Shown: in pieces, positions 1 through 29,417 of the stretch
Position numbering within the stretch: position 1 is the stretch's first letter
Layout: each line of letters begins with the position of its first letter
Source: Anoplopoma fimbria
Lineage: Eukaryota > Chordata > Actinopteri > Perciformes > Anoplopomatidae
DNA: 64,000 bases
Assembly (NCBI RefSeq): GCF_027596085.1
Contig: NC_072463.1
Span: forward strand, 698,692-762,691
Direction: 5' to 3'
The notes under the pieces: generated by a model
Database searches by the model: none
What the model was told of the DNA's origin: nothing
What the model saw: only the letters and a program-made list of their open reading frames with translations
Made by a program: the position numbers and the translations under genes

Positions 1-1474
1 GAGAGATAAGAGTGTTGTCTTTCTCAAACAAAACTGATGCATTCACCTTTTGTTTTACTTACAATATGAGATAATAGTCTTTTATTTTTATTTCAGTGTT
101 ATCATGGCTTTAGCTACTATTGAAGAGTATTTGTTGGGTGGTTAAGCAGATTGTGATTTCCTTATTTTGACTAAATATTTGACGATATTCAACTATTTAT
201 AGGCAAAAAATACATAGCAAGAATATATAATAACCATGAAGGCTACAACAGCCTTCAGTCATTTTAAGGTGAATATTAAGGGCTTTGAACAACGTCCAAC
301 TAGTAAAGTCTTCGATCTGATCAGAGAGAATGTTTCTAACGCCTGAGGCTCCGTGTTCTCGTCTCCTCACTCTTCATCCTGATACGACGTCTCGCCCGAG
401 GCTGAAACAACCGCCATCTGTGAAGCTTTTACAATAAAGGTGCTGACAAAGCAAACAGTGAAGTTTCCAATGCACGTCCACGGACAGAGGATGTCTGATG
501 CTGTCCAGATTGTAAATCCCTCTGAGGGAAATTTGTGAGTTTGGAAGATACTAATAAATAAAAATGTTAATGTTATCGTTGTAACCGTTTTTTAATTCAG
601 CCACTTGTTTATCTTTGCTCCTCTTTCTTCTCTCACTTTTCTCCTTCACTGATGATGCTTTCCCTGTTTACTGGACCTGCTCTGCTTTAAGAACCACAAC
701 CAGAGGCCACGCCCACAGGGAACTGTATTCAACCCAGAATGTTCTGAAGTCATTGAAAAGGCAGATGTTAAATCCTGGAACTGGAGGAAGATGACTCAAA
801 TAAATGCATCTGCCACAATACAAATAAATATAAATATAAAATAAATGTATTTTAAATTTGATAACATGATGGGGTAATTTTAGCCAGAACGGGGGCACGA
901 GCAGGGTGTTTTCAAGCGGAGGATCTTTAGCAGATCTCTCTCTTTCCCGCTCAGCTGATGCTGACCCGTTGTGGCGAGCCGGAGCCGCCGGAGCAGCCGG
1001 AGACGAAGCCGACGGCCCCCCCCCCACCTCTAATAACCGAGCCGCTCTGTGACCTCAGCAGGCCGACGCTGCATCCTCACCCCGGCCTCCAACAAGCCGT
1101 ACTGTACCGACATACAACTGGGCTTTCAGTCTGGCTGCAAGCTTGTAAGTCAAACCCCCAACGGCAAAGTGCAGCCTTGTTTCCAACGTGTTTTTTGTTT
1201 TAAGAGGTCTCTCCATTACTGATACATGACTGCAATAAAAAGCCATCTGTATTATAGTGCAGTCAACTTTCATTTCCAACACCATGTCATTTCAAAATGT
1301 GAGATTCTCACAATAAAAGGAAACAGAAGCCACACTGGGAACTGAAACAGCTCTAACCAACTGTTGACCTTTTAAACTGACCACAAAAAGTAGGCTTATG
1401 TAGGTGGATTTTCAAGATATTTAAGGAGTGATAATTTGACTTAACTGTGGGTCTGAGTAGACAAAGTTGTTATT

Positions 1475-1869
1475 AGGTCACTGATTGGTTTGCGGACTAA
1501 GGTTTTGAAGCCTCGATTTCAGCATTATTGCCATCGCAATCTTGTTTTTTAAAACCAGTGAACTGAAGTTACCATATTTGGACTGAGGAGGAGTTATGCC
1601 TTTGTAGAGGCCTGTCAATCAGTGTGTAGCCCCGCCCTAAAGCATCCCCTGCTTTATGGTCTGTTTGACTCTAAATGGAGCATCATTTACTAAATGAACA
1701 TCATGCTGTATTGAAGAAGACTTGAAACTAGAGATTGAGACCATAAACTCATGTTTACAATGTTTACTGAGGGAATAAATCAAGAGAGAAGTAGAGTCAT
1801 TTTCTCATAGACTTCTATACAACCAGAGGAGTCGCCCCCTGCTGGACAGGAGAGAGAATGCAGCTTTAA
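1475..1869 (+). mobile_element. Dispersed repeat, copy A
   Basis: Positions 1611-1862 match 9674-9925 with one base difference by eye and no gaps. The upstream part (1475-1610) is related to 9525-9673 but diverged. It carries no coding frame, so it looks like a non-autonomous element. The family was not named. Confidence 0.75.
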
Positions 1870-2639
1870 GACCCTTCAGACAGAAGTGGCCACCTTCCCT
1901 GAACTGGCAGACCTCTGGTTTTTTGCTTTGTTTTTCTTTCAAATTACAGATAATTACAGAACTAAATCTGAAGTTTGTCACATCATCAGCAGAAGCAACA
2001 GCCAACAAGCACAGACTTTAAAACACGGATGTGACAATATTAATTCTACTCAAGTTCTAATTGCACGTTCAACCCATGTTATTCACGTGTCGCTGAGCAC
2101 ATGATGAGTGAATAAGCAAGTCACAAGACAACTCCTAGAAGGTCTCGCTGCATGTTTGCATGCGTGTTAACATGTGTGTAGATTGAAAAGGGGGAGGGGG
2201 AGGGATCCTTGTCAAAGGGCAAACACACCCGCTCAGGGAGGCCGAGGACGACTCCCAGGGCAGGAAGCTGACACTGTGCATCAGTCAGGGCACAGAGGAC
2301 AACACCGCCACCCTACATCTCCCGTGTTTCCTGACAGCGTCCCAACCTCCTCAAACTCAACCTGACAGCTCGAGAATTTACAGCATCGCAAAGGAAACAA
2401 GACTAGACTCGCTCTTTTCTTCATCCAGCCGCAGAAAGAAAAAACGATTTGCAGCAAGCAGAAATGTTCTGAGACTTCTCAGCTGAAGAAAAAGAACAGA
2501 AGAGGAAGAAGGGGGAGAAAGAGGAGGAACAAGGATGGGTAGCAAGAGGAAGGAAGAAGAGGACAACAACAAGTGGAGAAAAGAGAAGATGTAGAAGACA
2601 AGACGAGAGAGAAGAGCGTAGAAGGGAAGAAAAAGATAC

Positions 2640-2900
2640 CAAACACAGCTGTGCTTTCAGTATGTTAGCATGTTCACAATGACAATGCTAACATGTGTAA
2701 TGTTTACCATGTTCACAATCATGGTTTAGCATGTTAGCAGTAAACACAGAGTACAGCTGAAGTTCTGCAGGTTAAGTGTTGGACAGATTGATCATTTTGA
2801 CACAGTGAAGATGAAGAGTGTTTCTGCAAATCATCTCGACTATAACAAGAATTTCTGCACCAAATTTTACAGCATCCATCCACTAGTTGTTAAGCTATTT
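2640..2900. repeat. Old diverged repeat with 'gttagcatg' motifs
   Basis: Short inverted and direct GTTAGCATG / CATGCTAAC-like words are followed by a segment reading 'tttctgcaccaaattttacagcatccatcc'. This resembles a very common fish repeat of the type at 26230-27145. Divergence is high. Confidence 0.45.
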
Positions 2901-3327
2901 CTAGAAAACCCCAACATGTTGGGAGGAAGATGACGAGAGAGGAAGAACAAGAAGAAGTTGACGGAGGAGGAACGTAATTACATGTCCCATCAGAATGATA
3001 TTACTGGGTTGTCCAGACATGTCCTCATTTGGTTTCCACTCACAAAATGTTGTCACATGTCATCCCCCCGTCTCTCCTTTAACTCTTAACTATGTACTGA
3101 ATAATAAAACAGAGGCATCATCTTCTCTGGAGGCTCGGTACTCTGAGCTGAACATCATGTTCTCTGAACAGCGAGTTTTTTAGTAGATGTCTGGATGAAC
3201 ATTATTCTTCAAATGTCTCTTCTTTTTAAATTAGACTGTCAATCATCTAATAATAGAAACAGCTAAAATAGGCTTTAGATAAACAGAGAGGGAGTTTGTT
3301 GTTGAGTCAAAGCAGGGAAACACTCAC

Positions 3328-19045
<15,718 letters not shown>

Positions 19046-20294
19046 AAATGTCATATTTGATCAGTTGTAATATATACCAGTTATACTTAGTTATCATATC
19101 TGTTTTTTTTGTTATTGTTGTTGACTCCCTTACTATTATTGCACAGTGTTTTTATCATCATTAAGAGCTGCCTCATGGTTTAGTTCATTTTTAAGTTGAA
19201 TGAAATCTTAAGAATAAAAAGAAAACATGTTTTATTTGTATTTCTCTACTTTAGATTTCAGGTAGAACAACATGTAAACTATACTTTACATGTTCATTTT
19301 ATGCTAAGTGCCTCCATCATTCAAACTGCTAATTGTAATAAAGAAATGTCATATTATCCCAGAATATCAGAACTATTCCTTTAAGAGAAAACAGAGCAAA
19401 CACCGTGAAGTGGCTAATTACAAGTAGCAGAGTTTAGTGACAACAGGAGTCCCTCAGGAATGCTCATTAGCTTGTATGAAGGGTTAACGGGGCCCCGAGG
19501 AGCTGAAAGGCCCCGACCGGAGAGGCAGTGGGAGCTCCGTGCAGGGCGCCACGTCTGTCTGCTCCACCTGACGCCACCACCGTCTTATTTACTGAACATG
19601 TCAGGACTCAGAGCTGCACTGAGGCTCAGAGCTCTACTGACTGGAAGGATATGAAGGAAGCTGAACACTTATTTATAGCTTCAAACAGTCTCTTAAGTTG
19701 CATTGGCTGTAATGACTGCAGCTCCTTACAGGCCTGATTGAGGGAGTCAGGTTTCTATAACAACGGTTACTTAAGCAGATCATGCAAACATCAAAGATGA
19801 GACATTGTTACTAGAACTTAGAAACACTGGCGCCTGACCTTTTTGGCTGCTGTAAAATGAAGCTATATGTCTACTTCTGCAGGCTTCTCTCATCCAGCAT
19901 TAGTAGAAATACCTACAAACATAAATGTGCTGTAATTCGTAGATATCCCAAGAAATCAAATAAGCATGTAATCAACATGATCACGAACAAGGAAGTATAA
20001 AGAATGCAAAAACCCTCACAGGATCAACGGAGAGGTCAGACCAAAAACGTTGTTTCCTCCAGGAGGTCGCTGTTCGTTCCCCCAGTGTGGAACAAGAAGT
20101 GAACATTGATTTATTTATAACGTGAGTTCCGTACTTATGTAGCGTCACTTCTATAGTTGTTTTAACCCAAACTGTAAAGTCTGTATGCATGTAATGAGTG
20201 GGAATGGACTCTGTAGGAAAACGAGTAAAAGGAGTAATGTTTTCATAAGATATCCTAAGAACCATTGTGGATATATTGAACAATAAGGTTGCTG

Positions 20295-20376
<82 letters not shown>

Positions 20377-21083
20377 TTAGATGAGGTCTTTTGAACCGTT
20401 GATGGAGATGCTACAATGTTAGCATAGCCTAGCAATGATCGTTCCAAACATGCATTTTAAGACTTGTTTGCTTGTCGTCTTGCAGACAGACCTAACAAAG
20501 CTTTGATTGAACTAAAGACAAAATGTCTAAAATCATGAACATAATTTTGTGTTGAATAAATGTTCATTTTCAGCTTTCATATCCTGTTGATGCTCTCGTG
20601 ACCTCTCATTCGTCTTGTTAGCTCCTTGAGGGTTTCCTGAACCCCCAAAGAGTCCAGAACACACAATGCTTTACATAATCAGACCAGAAAACTCCTCCGA
20701 TACCACTTTGTGACACAAACATGAGTATAATAGGATTCCCACAGCAGTTAGTGGTTGCAGCTGTCACTTTGCTCTGATGTTTGACTGTATCTCAAAGTCT
20801 AACTTACAAATCTCTCATCTACATTTCTGCACCTGTTATCACCCGCTGAGTCCCATCCGACGCTGTCAGCCTGTTTGCATCATTGTGTTTGTGTGGGTGT
20901 GTGTGTGTGTTTGTGTTTGTGTGTGTGTTGTCAGTGAATGTGCCATGTTCAAAACGCTCCTGTGGGACGCCTTTAATTGGCCCACTGGCATCATGGGATA
21001 TCAAACACATGTGACAGTGCAGGTGGGACATCTGCCGTCTGCTGTAACAGGCTGAGCTCTGCAGACCAGCGTCTCTCCAAATA
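19046..21083. other. Intergenic, upstream of kcnh5
   Basis: No gene was recognised. A short GC-rich patch lies at 19490-19650, an (AT)n run at 20299-20374 and a short (GT)n run near 20888-20930. Confidence 0.6.
20299..20374. repeat. (AT)n microsatellite
   Basis: About 38 AT units without interruption. Confidence 0.95.
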
Positions 21084-21685
21084 TACGGAGGTTCACTGAT
21101 AGGTACGGAGGTTCACTGATAGGTACGGAGGTTCACTGATAGGTACGGAGGTTCACTGATAGGTACGGAGGTTCACTGATAGGTACGGAGGTTCACTGAT
21201 ATGTACGGAGGTTCACTGATATATACGGAGGTTCACTGATATGTACGGAGGTTCACTGATAGATACGGAGGTTCACTGATATATACGGAGGTTCACTGAT
21301 ATGTACGGAGGTTCACTGATATGTACGGAGGTTCACTGATATGTACGGAGGTTCACTGATATGTACGGAGGTTCACTGATATGTACGGAGGTTCACTGAT
21401 ATGTACGGAGGTTCACTGATATGTACGGAGGTTCACTGATAGGTACGGAGGTTCACTGATATGTACGGAGGTTCACTGATATGTTCACGGAGGAGGTTCA
21501 CTGATATGTACGGAGGTTCACTGATATGTACGGAGGTTCACTGATATGTACGGAGGTTCACTGATATGTACGGAGGTTCACTGATAGGTACGGAGGTTCA
21601 CTGATATGTACGGAGGTTCACTGATAGGTACGGAGGTTCACTGATATGTACGGAGGTTCACTGATAGGTACGGAGGTTCACTGAT
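21084..21685 (+). repeat. Minisatellite, 20-bp unit TACGGAGGTTCACTGATATG
   Basis: About 30 copies in near-perfect 20-bp register. Variation is mostly in the last bases of the unit (ATAG, ATAT), and one irregular unit lies at about 21481-21505. Homogeneity suggests recent expansion and a length polymorphism. Confidence 0.97.
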
Positions 21686-21792
21686 GACAAACCCGCTGCT
21701 GTGGAGGACTCAATAAATGCTGGAGTTCGTTTAAATTGAATAAAGAGAAATAATGATTCTCAAACCAACATGAAATATTTTGAGAATCAAAC

Positions 21793-21973
21793 ACGTGATT
21801 TACGTCACTCCTCCACATTCCAAATATGGTAACTTCTGTTCATTAGTTGCAAAATAAACATGGCTACGGCCGTAATCCAAGATGGCGATGGCAAAATGAC
21901 AAAAAAAGTCAGTCCACAAACCAACGGGTGATGTCACGATGACTACCTCCACTTCTTATATACAGTCTATGAG
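21793..21973 (-). mobile_element. Dispersed repeat, copy C (5' part only, inverted)
   Basis: The reverse complement runs CATAGACTGTATATAAGAAG, then the 'tggtttgtggac' and 'gccatcgccatcttgg' segments, then ACCATATTTGGAATGTGGAG. This corresponds to the 5' part of the repeats at 1475 and 9525. The 3' part is missing, so the copy is truncated. Confidence 0.6.
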
Positions 21974-24900
21974 ATGGACGGCATTCAACACTGGCTAGTC
22001 CGCTAACATCATCAGTATCAGCTGCTCTGTTTAAAAAACATTAGGCTGAAAAAACAATCCTGTGATTTAGTGATTTAAACCAAGTTAGAATAAAAGAGCT
22101 AGGAGTAGGGTAAAGTCCAGTATTCATTCAGTGTAAAATACCATGGGCTTAAGCTAATACTGTGGTGTTGTAGTGATGACTAGATCTTAGGTCCACCTGC
22201 TTTTGTCACCTGCTGACAGATCTAATTTCATTTTAAAACTGCTGACATGCAGATATCATTGTGCATCTCTACTCTGAGGAGTTTGTAGCAGCTGTGATCA
22301 ACTTGAATTCACAGTGACTTTTTTTTCATTGTCTAAAAATGTATTTAAAAGTTGTCAAACTTTAGTCTTTTAAAAGTCTTATAGTGTGTCGTCGGCATAA
22401 AGCATGATAAAAGCTTTCATATAGTCGAGTTCAGGCACTCGCAGCTTGGTTAAAGTTTGAGAAACTTGTCTTAAATATTAAATAAAATAATATTTATTTA
22501 AAAAAGGACAAAAGTGGCATGTACAATAAAATGTTAATTTTTTTCATTCCTCCAAAATCACATCTAATAAGTAAGTGCTTTTTGCACAGGATGCCAACGT
22601 CTTGCACTTTCTATAAAAAAAAAAAAGTTGTTCTTTTAACAGTTTTGTTATTACTAAACTTCCATACACCGAGTCCGGATTGATGTCTGTGCAAGAAAAC
22701 GATGAGTCAGTGTTTGTGTGTTTGTGTTTTCTGCACCTCTGATCTTATCTGGCTCATTCAGAACTCCTAATAAGAGACCGTCTGTTTTTTAATGAAGTGT
22801 CAATCTTTTTTATAGCAGTAGTGGCGTCTCTGCTCTTCAGTCATTCACAATCAAATCAATCAATAAACGTGCAAATACTGGAGGACACTTGATTCATCTC
22901 AGAGCTGAAGATGGACCTGATGAATAACAGAGTTTGAATTACACTTTGATCAACATATTTTTCAACTCCCAAACAGTTTACGAGTAAATACTTTAAACCT
23001 CCAAGTACTAACATGGACAGAACGGCTTGACTTCCTTGTTGGTAAGGACATTTATGGAAAGTAAGGATCTCTTTTAGTTTTTATTATAAGCTTAGATAAA
23101 AGCGTGTTTTAAGGGTTAAAACCATAGCTTTTAGCATTACAGTTACAAGTTTTACAAGTTACAGTGCTAGTGGTAATATGGACCTTGAAATTTAGATTTG
23201 ACAACAATAAATATCTTATTTTTTCCTTTTTTGCATCTCCATTTACTCTTGAATGGTAATATAAATAGGTTTATTTAACAATTAATTCAAATCCCAAACT
23301 TTCAAAGGAGACCAGAAATATCCTAATAAACCTCATGGTTGAAAGAGCTATTACTGACTAATTTGATGTATCTTATTTCAGTAGTTTTTTTCCCGTGAGA
23401 CAGGACTAAAGGTCTTAACAGGTTAAAGCAGATTGTGTTTCAAAAGCAAAGAAACAGCACAGAGAAGACGTACGTTAACTTGTGCTCATAATTTTGGTGA
23501 TTTAGGAATATATTATCTATGTTTTGTTGGATTCTTTGTAAATCTTTCTGGACAAAATGTATTATAAAGGCTTGTGTCTATGATCTCATGAATATGAACA
23601 AAGTGAATCTGAAATGATTGAACCTCGCAGCTTTTTTTGCATCTCGCCACGAAAACAGCTGCACGTGTCGGACCGGCCGCGTTGGACAGCGAGGAGAGTC
23701 TCGACTGGGGTTTGATGACTGTAATCACTCTAATTACACCGCACCACTAACCCTCAATTACGCCCAATCAGCATTCAGCAGGCGGGCCGACATTGTTAGT
23801 GTGGAACCAGCGCTCACGACCACCAGCGACCTCTGAGCAGCCAGCCGGAGAGCAGCTCCACAAAATGTATTTGTGGCTGCAGCAACGCCAAAGAGACGCC
23901 ATCAAATCACCTCATCAACAGAACAAAAACTTTAACGGGCAAAGAAACCCGTTAGACACATTCAGCTTCTGCAGCTCTGAACCCGAGCAGTTATTTCTGC
24001 TGCTCATCGAGTGGAAACGAGTAAATGTCACACGGTGGAGATCAAAGGCGACGGTGGGGCGACGCAGACCCTCGTTTGGGGAGGGAAAGTGGGGAGAGAG
24101 GTATCGACCCCCCCAACCACCTCCAGCACCACCACCACCAGTGGCGATCAATGCACCGCCTGCACATCTGGAGGGAGACATAGCTGCGTCCTTTCTTATT
24201 GATCTCAGAATTAATTAGTGCAGCTTCCATCGGTGCTGCCCGTCTCTCACTGGCCCTAAAATAGAGAGGGGGGGGATCAAATATCAAAGAGCTGACCGCC
24301 GATGGATCCGCCAACATCGCTGCGCCCGCCAAACTTCCAACCCCCGGGCCAAACTTTTAGCTCCTTCAAAAGGATGAACTAGGTAAAAAAAGGATTATTT
24401 GGTGTGGAAGTCATTCAGTGTTTAAGGTCTGATTGTAAAGCGAGCTGGAGTGAGTTGAGGCTTGGAGCCGAGGGACTTGGGGGTAAATGGGTTTTATCCA
24501 CTACAAGCAAATGGGACCAGAGAGAGGTTTAAATTGTTGTATTGATCAATAAAAAGGAGCTACATTCATTGGATAAATGCTCCTCCAAGAGCTGGATTGA
24601 CATGTTAATGGAAACATTTAGCTGTTGGGATTATAGACTGTACATACAGCCCAGTATAATGACAGGTCCTGAAATAGTCACAAAATGCAACCATTGGTTT
24701 TGTGTACAGGGACACAAATTGTCTGTTTTTTTCGGGTGTTACTTTGAGTATAATAATACAAATGGAAAGTCAATCAGGAGCCTTAATCGTGGTGGACGCA
24801 CAAATGAAATGCATCCGACTGACTAAGAAACAGTGAGAGCAAAGGACGTACTAATATAATAACCAAATAAACGACTATTGGACAGGACTTTAAAACCAGA

Positions 24901-26229
24901 AGACATTCTGGCCTGATGGTGGTGGTGTTGCCTCAACCCAACTGTTTGTAATAATTTTAAGGCCGAACAAAGTCCTGCACAGTGCATGTAAATATATCCA
25001 GCCCAACCGCTACGACAAGAACATAGCAAGTTAATCGCGGGAAAAATAAAAACCCTCCAAAAATAATCCATTGAGTGCAAAATTTAGGCAAAAACTGAAT
25101 TCTTGGAGATTGTCACGTGTTGTCCCGATGCAACAATGATACCTGCCTAAATATCTTAATACCAATACTGAAACCATACCACTGCAAAAAACTTAAAACA
25201 TCAGGAGAAATAATGGAATAATATAAAACAGAGCGTGGAATTTTAAATACGTAGTTTTATATTCACACAAAAAAAGATATACATAGTTTTGCATTTGTGC
25301 TGCACACATAGTCCCCGCTGTCCTACTGTGACGCAACTCCCGATAAAAAAAAAAGGTAAATTGGGGTATAGTGCCGTTTATGAGCAGGGTTATGCAATAC
25401 CTTTCTAGTATCGGTATATTGTGCAACACTACATAGCACCAGTAGAGGTCAACAAGTCCTCAGGGTTCCGTCGAAGCTAAGATGAGACACAGGACCCGCT
25501 CTACAAGACCAACCTATAACCTATCTCAGTAGATATTGTTCTTCAGGGGTGAACATTCAGGAACACTGAGTCACTCTCTGCAGCCTAAAGCCAAACAGCC
25601 GTGTGGTTCCACCTGGTGGGAGCCTGAACAGTTTGCTGTGGCGTCTAACAAAACCTCCTCCGCTGCACTTTAATTGCAGGCCACTTATTGAATCACATGT
25701 GAAATGTTATTTTTATGCTCCAGGTTGACAGCGTGGAGGCTTTGGGAGGAGGCGCCTCAGGTAAACCCGGCTGTGATCACTTTGTCTCGCTGTTCTAGCT
25801 AATTACAGCCGTGATGCTCCTTCTGCAGTTTGTGTCTCTCAGAATCCTTTTCTACTCCACCTGAATGTCGCAGCTTGGACGGGTTTATTTTGGAGCAGTG
25901 ATTCTGAAGCTTTTGGTTTATCATTCTCTTCTTAATCTCTGGTACACAGCGGCATAAAGACACACAGGATGCAGTTAAAAAACGCCCTCAGGAGCAGGAA
26001 ATAGAAGCCCGATTTGATGAAAAGGAGCCATATTTGCTGGTTTTTGCTGATATTTGCACCATGATGGGCCGTGTACAGCTGGTGTCACCTGGGCCAAGGT
26101 GAGCTGAGCAACAAGAACTCCACAGCAACAACAGAGGAAAGAAGAAATGAAACAGGGAACATGTATGTAATTTCAACAACAACCAAAAAACAAATCACTG
26201 AAAATCACATTGTCCGTCCAATACTTTTT
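21974..26229. other. Intergenic, no gene recognised
   Basis: Mostly unique AT-rich sequence. 23600-24330 is less AT-rich and carries homeobox-type TAAT words and a CpG-rich stretch. 25085-25435 contains 'gtatcggtatattgtgcaac' and 'cccgatgcaacaatgatacc' words that recall fish hAT-type non-autonomous elements. No exon of RHOJ or GPHB5 was recognised on either strand. Confidence 0.55.
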
Positions 26230-27145
26230 TTAGTTGTACATTCATGATCCCCAGAGGGTGTATCCTATTTTTCTACTTTTCTTCATTGCAACCTAAAAAA
26301 CAAATGCAATATTGGTTTCCAAAATTCAAATGTTTTTCAGTTACTTTCTAACCCATATTATCTAACAGCTTTTTTCTTGTCCAACTTGCATCTTTGAAAA
26401 CTAATGCCTTGCTTGTCATGATTTCCAGAGGAAGAATCAAGATTTCAGTTGACTTCCCTGCTGACACAAAATTTGAACAACTGGTCCAGGACATGTTATC
26501 TTTGAAACTGATGCCAAGATCTATGACAATAGACCTATATTCATGATCCTCAGAGGATGGATCCTTACACTTTTGTAACAGTTAAACTGTTTCTCAAGAG
26601 GCATCATGAGGAAGAATTATCCTTGACACTAACTTTTCTAACCAATGTCAAGATTTACATGAAATTGGCAAAAATAGAAATCATGGTTCCCAGAGGATGA
26701 ATCTGCAGTTTGGCGACCCTCAAAATTGATATGAATTGCTCACCATTACTGTAAGGCAACATTTTCCTTCATCGACTGGTATTAGAAAACTATTACAGAT
26801 TCTGGTGAACTCCTCACTCTCTGGCAAAATTGGTTGAAATGATATTTTCTTGTATATTCATGGTTCCCACGGGATAAATCAGAAATTCACCCCCCTCACG
26901 CTAAAACTCCTGAGACCAGCTGGTCCATGATATTGTATCCTCAGAACTAAAGCCTTCACTTCCATCATAGTCGCTTTATAAATCATGGTTCCTGGAGGAT
27001 GGATCCTCATCATTTCATGACATCTTCTCCGGTGCCACCATCAGGACACAATAACTTCTCATCCAACAAAGTCCAGGACATTGTATCTTGAAAGCTAATG
27101 ACAGGATTTCCATGAAATTTGTTCATATTTCCAAGAGGATGGATC
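26230..27145 (+). repeat. Diverged tandem satellite, period about 145 bp
   Basis: Variants of TTCATGATCCCCAGAGGATG recur near 26241, 26418, 26541, 26683, 26860, 26981 and 27125, with related words ('catgaaatt', 'aggacattgtatc') between. I recall this 'catggttcccagaggatgaatcc' unit as widespread in fish genomes. Divergence between units is high. Confidence 0.65.
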
Positions 27146-27787
27146 TCTTTATGGCAACGGACAGAAAATAAGATTACATTTAATGAAATTGCATGTTATG
27201 AGAAGAAGAGAGCATTAAATGACCTAAATATAGACAGAAGTAAAACATTAAGTACAGCACAAAAAACAAACATAATTCATCTCTCATGCAGACAGAAAGT
27301 GACAATTAAACAAAACAAACACCATGAAAAACATCACCAGTTCACACCAGTTCACACCAGTTCACACCTGTGCACCGGTCCATGTGAGAGCACCTGTGCA
27401 TGAACAAGCCTCTGGATTTATGGGTGAGGAGGTTTCCTGTTCCTCCAACGAGCGAGGAGAGAAACTATTCCAGAGGTGATGTCGGCTTTAAAACGACACC
27501 TTCGACAGTTTGTTTTCTCAGCATGGTGCATTAAGTCCAGTTAAATATTTAGCTGTGCTGCCTTGAAACAGACGAAATGGATGTTTAGAGTCCTTGGTGG
27601 ATTTCCAGCATCTTCTGGCCTCCTCGTTTCCTTTCCTAATAAACAAGCCGAGTTCTGTCACAGCGTCTGCTATGTTGACTGGGATTATTTAACTCTCCAT
27701 CTGGATACAGGAGGAAAAGTAATAAATAATTAAATTAAACATTTAGGAGAATCTAAAGGAACAGATGGGACAATTTGTTTTATTAAA

Positions 27788-28200
27788 AAACAAAAAAAGG
27801 AAAGATGATCGTGTAAGGATTCTGGCTAGAAAAGGAGGAGAGGAGAGAAGAAACAAAGGGCAGGAGGAAACAAGGAGATGAGGAGGAAAAAAGGAAGAGG
27901 GAGGAGAGGAGAGAAGAACGAGCATTAGAGGAAACATTGATAACAGGAAACAAGGAGATGAGAGACAAGAAGAGGAGAGGAAAGAAGGAAACAACAGATG
28001 AGTGTACGAGAAAATGAGGGGAGTAGGAGACAAGAGGGAAAAAGAAGATAAGGAAAAAGGAGAGGAGGAAACCAAAGGGAAAGGAGAGGAAAGAGAGACA
28101 CAATGAGAGAAAGAAAGGAGAGGAGAAAAGAGAAAAGGAGAAGAGAAGGAAATGAGGAAAGAAGAGATGAAACAAGGAGAGAGGAGACGAAGAAGAAAAC
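27788..28200 (+). repeat. Polypurine tract of about 410 bp
   Basis: The plus strand is almost entirely A and G (GGAGA, AAGGAG, GAAGA words), with few pyrimidines. The complementary strand therefore yields Ser/Phe/Leu/Pro-rich frames without real coding signal. Such tracts can form triplex (H-)DNA. Confidence 0.85.
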
Positions 28201-29417
28201 AAGTTTTCCTGTAAAAAAGTGTTCAAAAGTTAAAAAACAAAAACTAGATCTGTACCAAATGATCTCAGACCAGATTGAAACCAGATCGTCCAAATGAATT
28301 AAACTTTATTTAATTTAATTTAATTAAATGAACTGAGCCAGAAGTTCAGTCTGAAAATACTTTCTGCCTTATCGGCATAAATCACAAGCTGCTGCAGCGA
28401 CGAAGGCTTCACACAAAAACACGACATTATAATTTAACAAACTGATAACTTGGAAATAAAAAGAGTGAACAGCAGGAAGTGAGTGAAACAAACTAAAAAC
28501 AAAATGAATGTTCACCGTCTGGAACCAGAGACAAATTAAAATCGTCATTTAACATTTTACGTGCAAATAAATATACAAAGTGTAAATCGAGTGTTATAGA
28601 AAGTCACATGGTATGAGATCAGTGCATCACACAGTCTACATAATGATGGATGGAGGCTCACACACACAGTAAACACTGACTACGTCTACACGCACACTAA
28701 TATTACGCTGTTATTCAGTATTCTCCTACATTTCTGCTCAGAAGGAGAAACACTCCTAATTCTAATCATTCTGACATATTGAACAGGTTTTGGGTTTTGC
28801 ACACATGTCGTAACGTTGACCAAGAAGGTGGTTGAAGGAAGTAAAGAGTGAACAACAACTCCAGCTCTGGTTAAGTTAACCACAGTATGAACTGCTGCAT
28901 GTAAATTGGAATATTAGTAGAATTTTCCTTTTTCATGAGCCATGTAACCAGCTTAATAGGAATATTGTCTTTTTCAAAATATGGGCAAAAAAATATATAT
29001 TTGGTCCATGACAACAGTTATTGACTTTATGCTTAAGGTTTCTACACAAAGCTACACATTTCTCTGTAAAAGTCAGATTTTGTTTTATTAATCAGAAGAG
29101 AAGTCTTATTTTTATACATTCCTTTATGACAGATGTTAGGACTCATTCTAATCCAGTTAGATACAAGACTCCAGTCTCACTATGAGGCGCAGTGGCAGCA
29201 AATCACCTCAGAGTAGAGACCAGGAGTTTTATTTTGAAATAAAATTTTGATCTGAGCCATGTTGATTTTTAAAAAGCTGACATATTGGAATTAAACCGAT
29301 CATTAGTTTTTAAACCAGAACAAGGTTTTGCGTTTACATTATTATTTTATAGGATTACGAGTATGCTTTGTAAGCAGGACCTTTACTTACAGAGTATTTC
29401 TTCATTGTACTTTATAT
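28201..29417. other. Intergenic, nothing recognised
   Basis: AT-rich, no exon, RNA gene or named repeat identified. Confidence 0.6.

Larger units (their letters stand above)
1..3327 (-). other. kcnh5: kcnh5 intron 4 (partial)
   Basis: No exon was recognised. The interval holds a GC-rich patch around 950-1080, a recent dispersed repeat at about 1475-1869, a purine-rich stretch near 2420-2640 and an old satellite-like segment at 2640-2900. The rest is AT-rich and unremarkable. Confidence 0.8.

Noticed and set aside
1..3327. kcnh5 exon 5 (WTKFARLTRAL region)
   Set aside because: Searched for on the minus strand and not seen; probably left of the window.
27743..28293. Minus-strand Ser/Phe/Leu/Pro-rich open frames of up to 147 codons
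   Set aside because: These result from the polypurine tract; composition explains the absence of stops.
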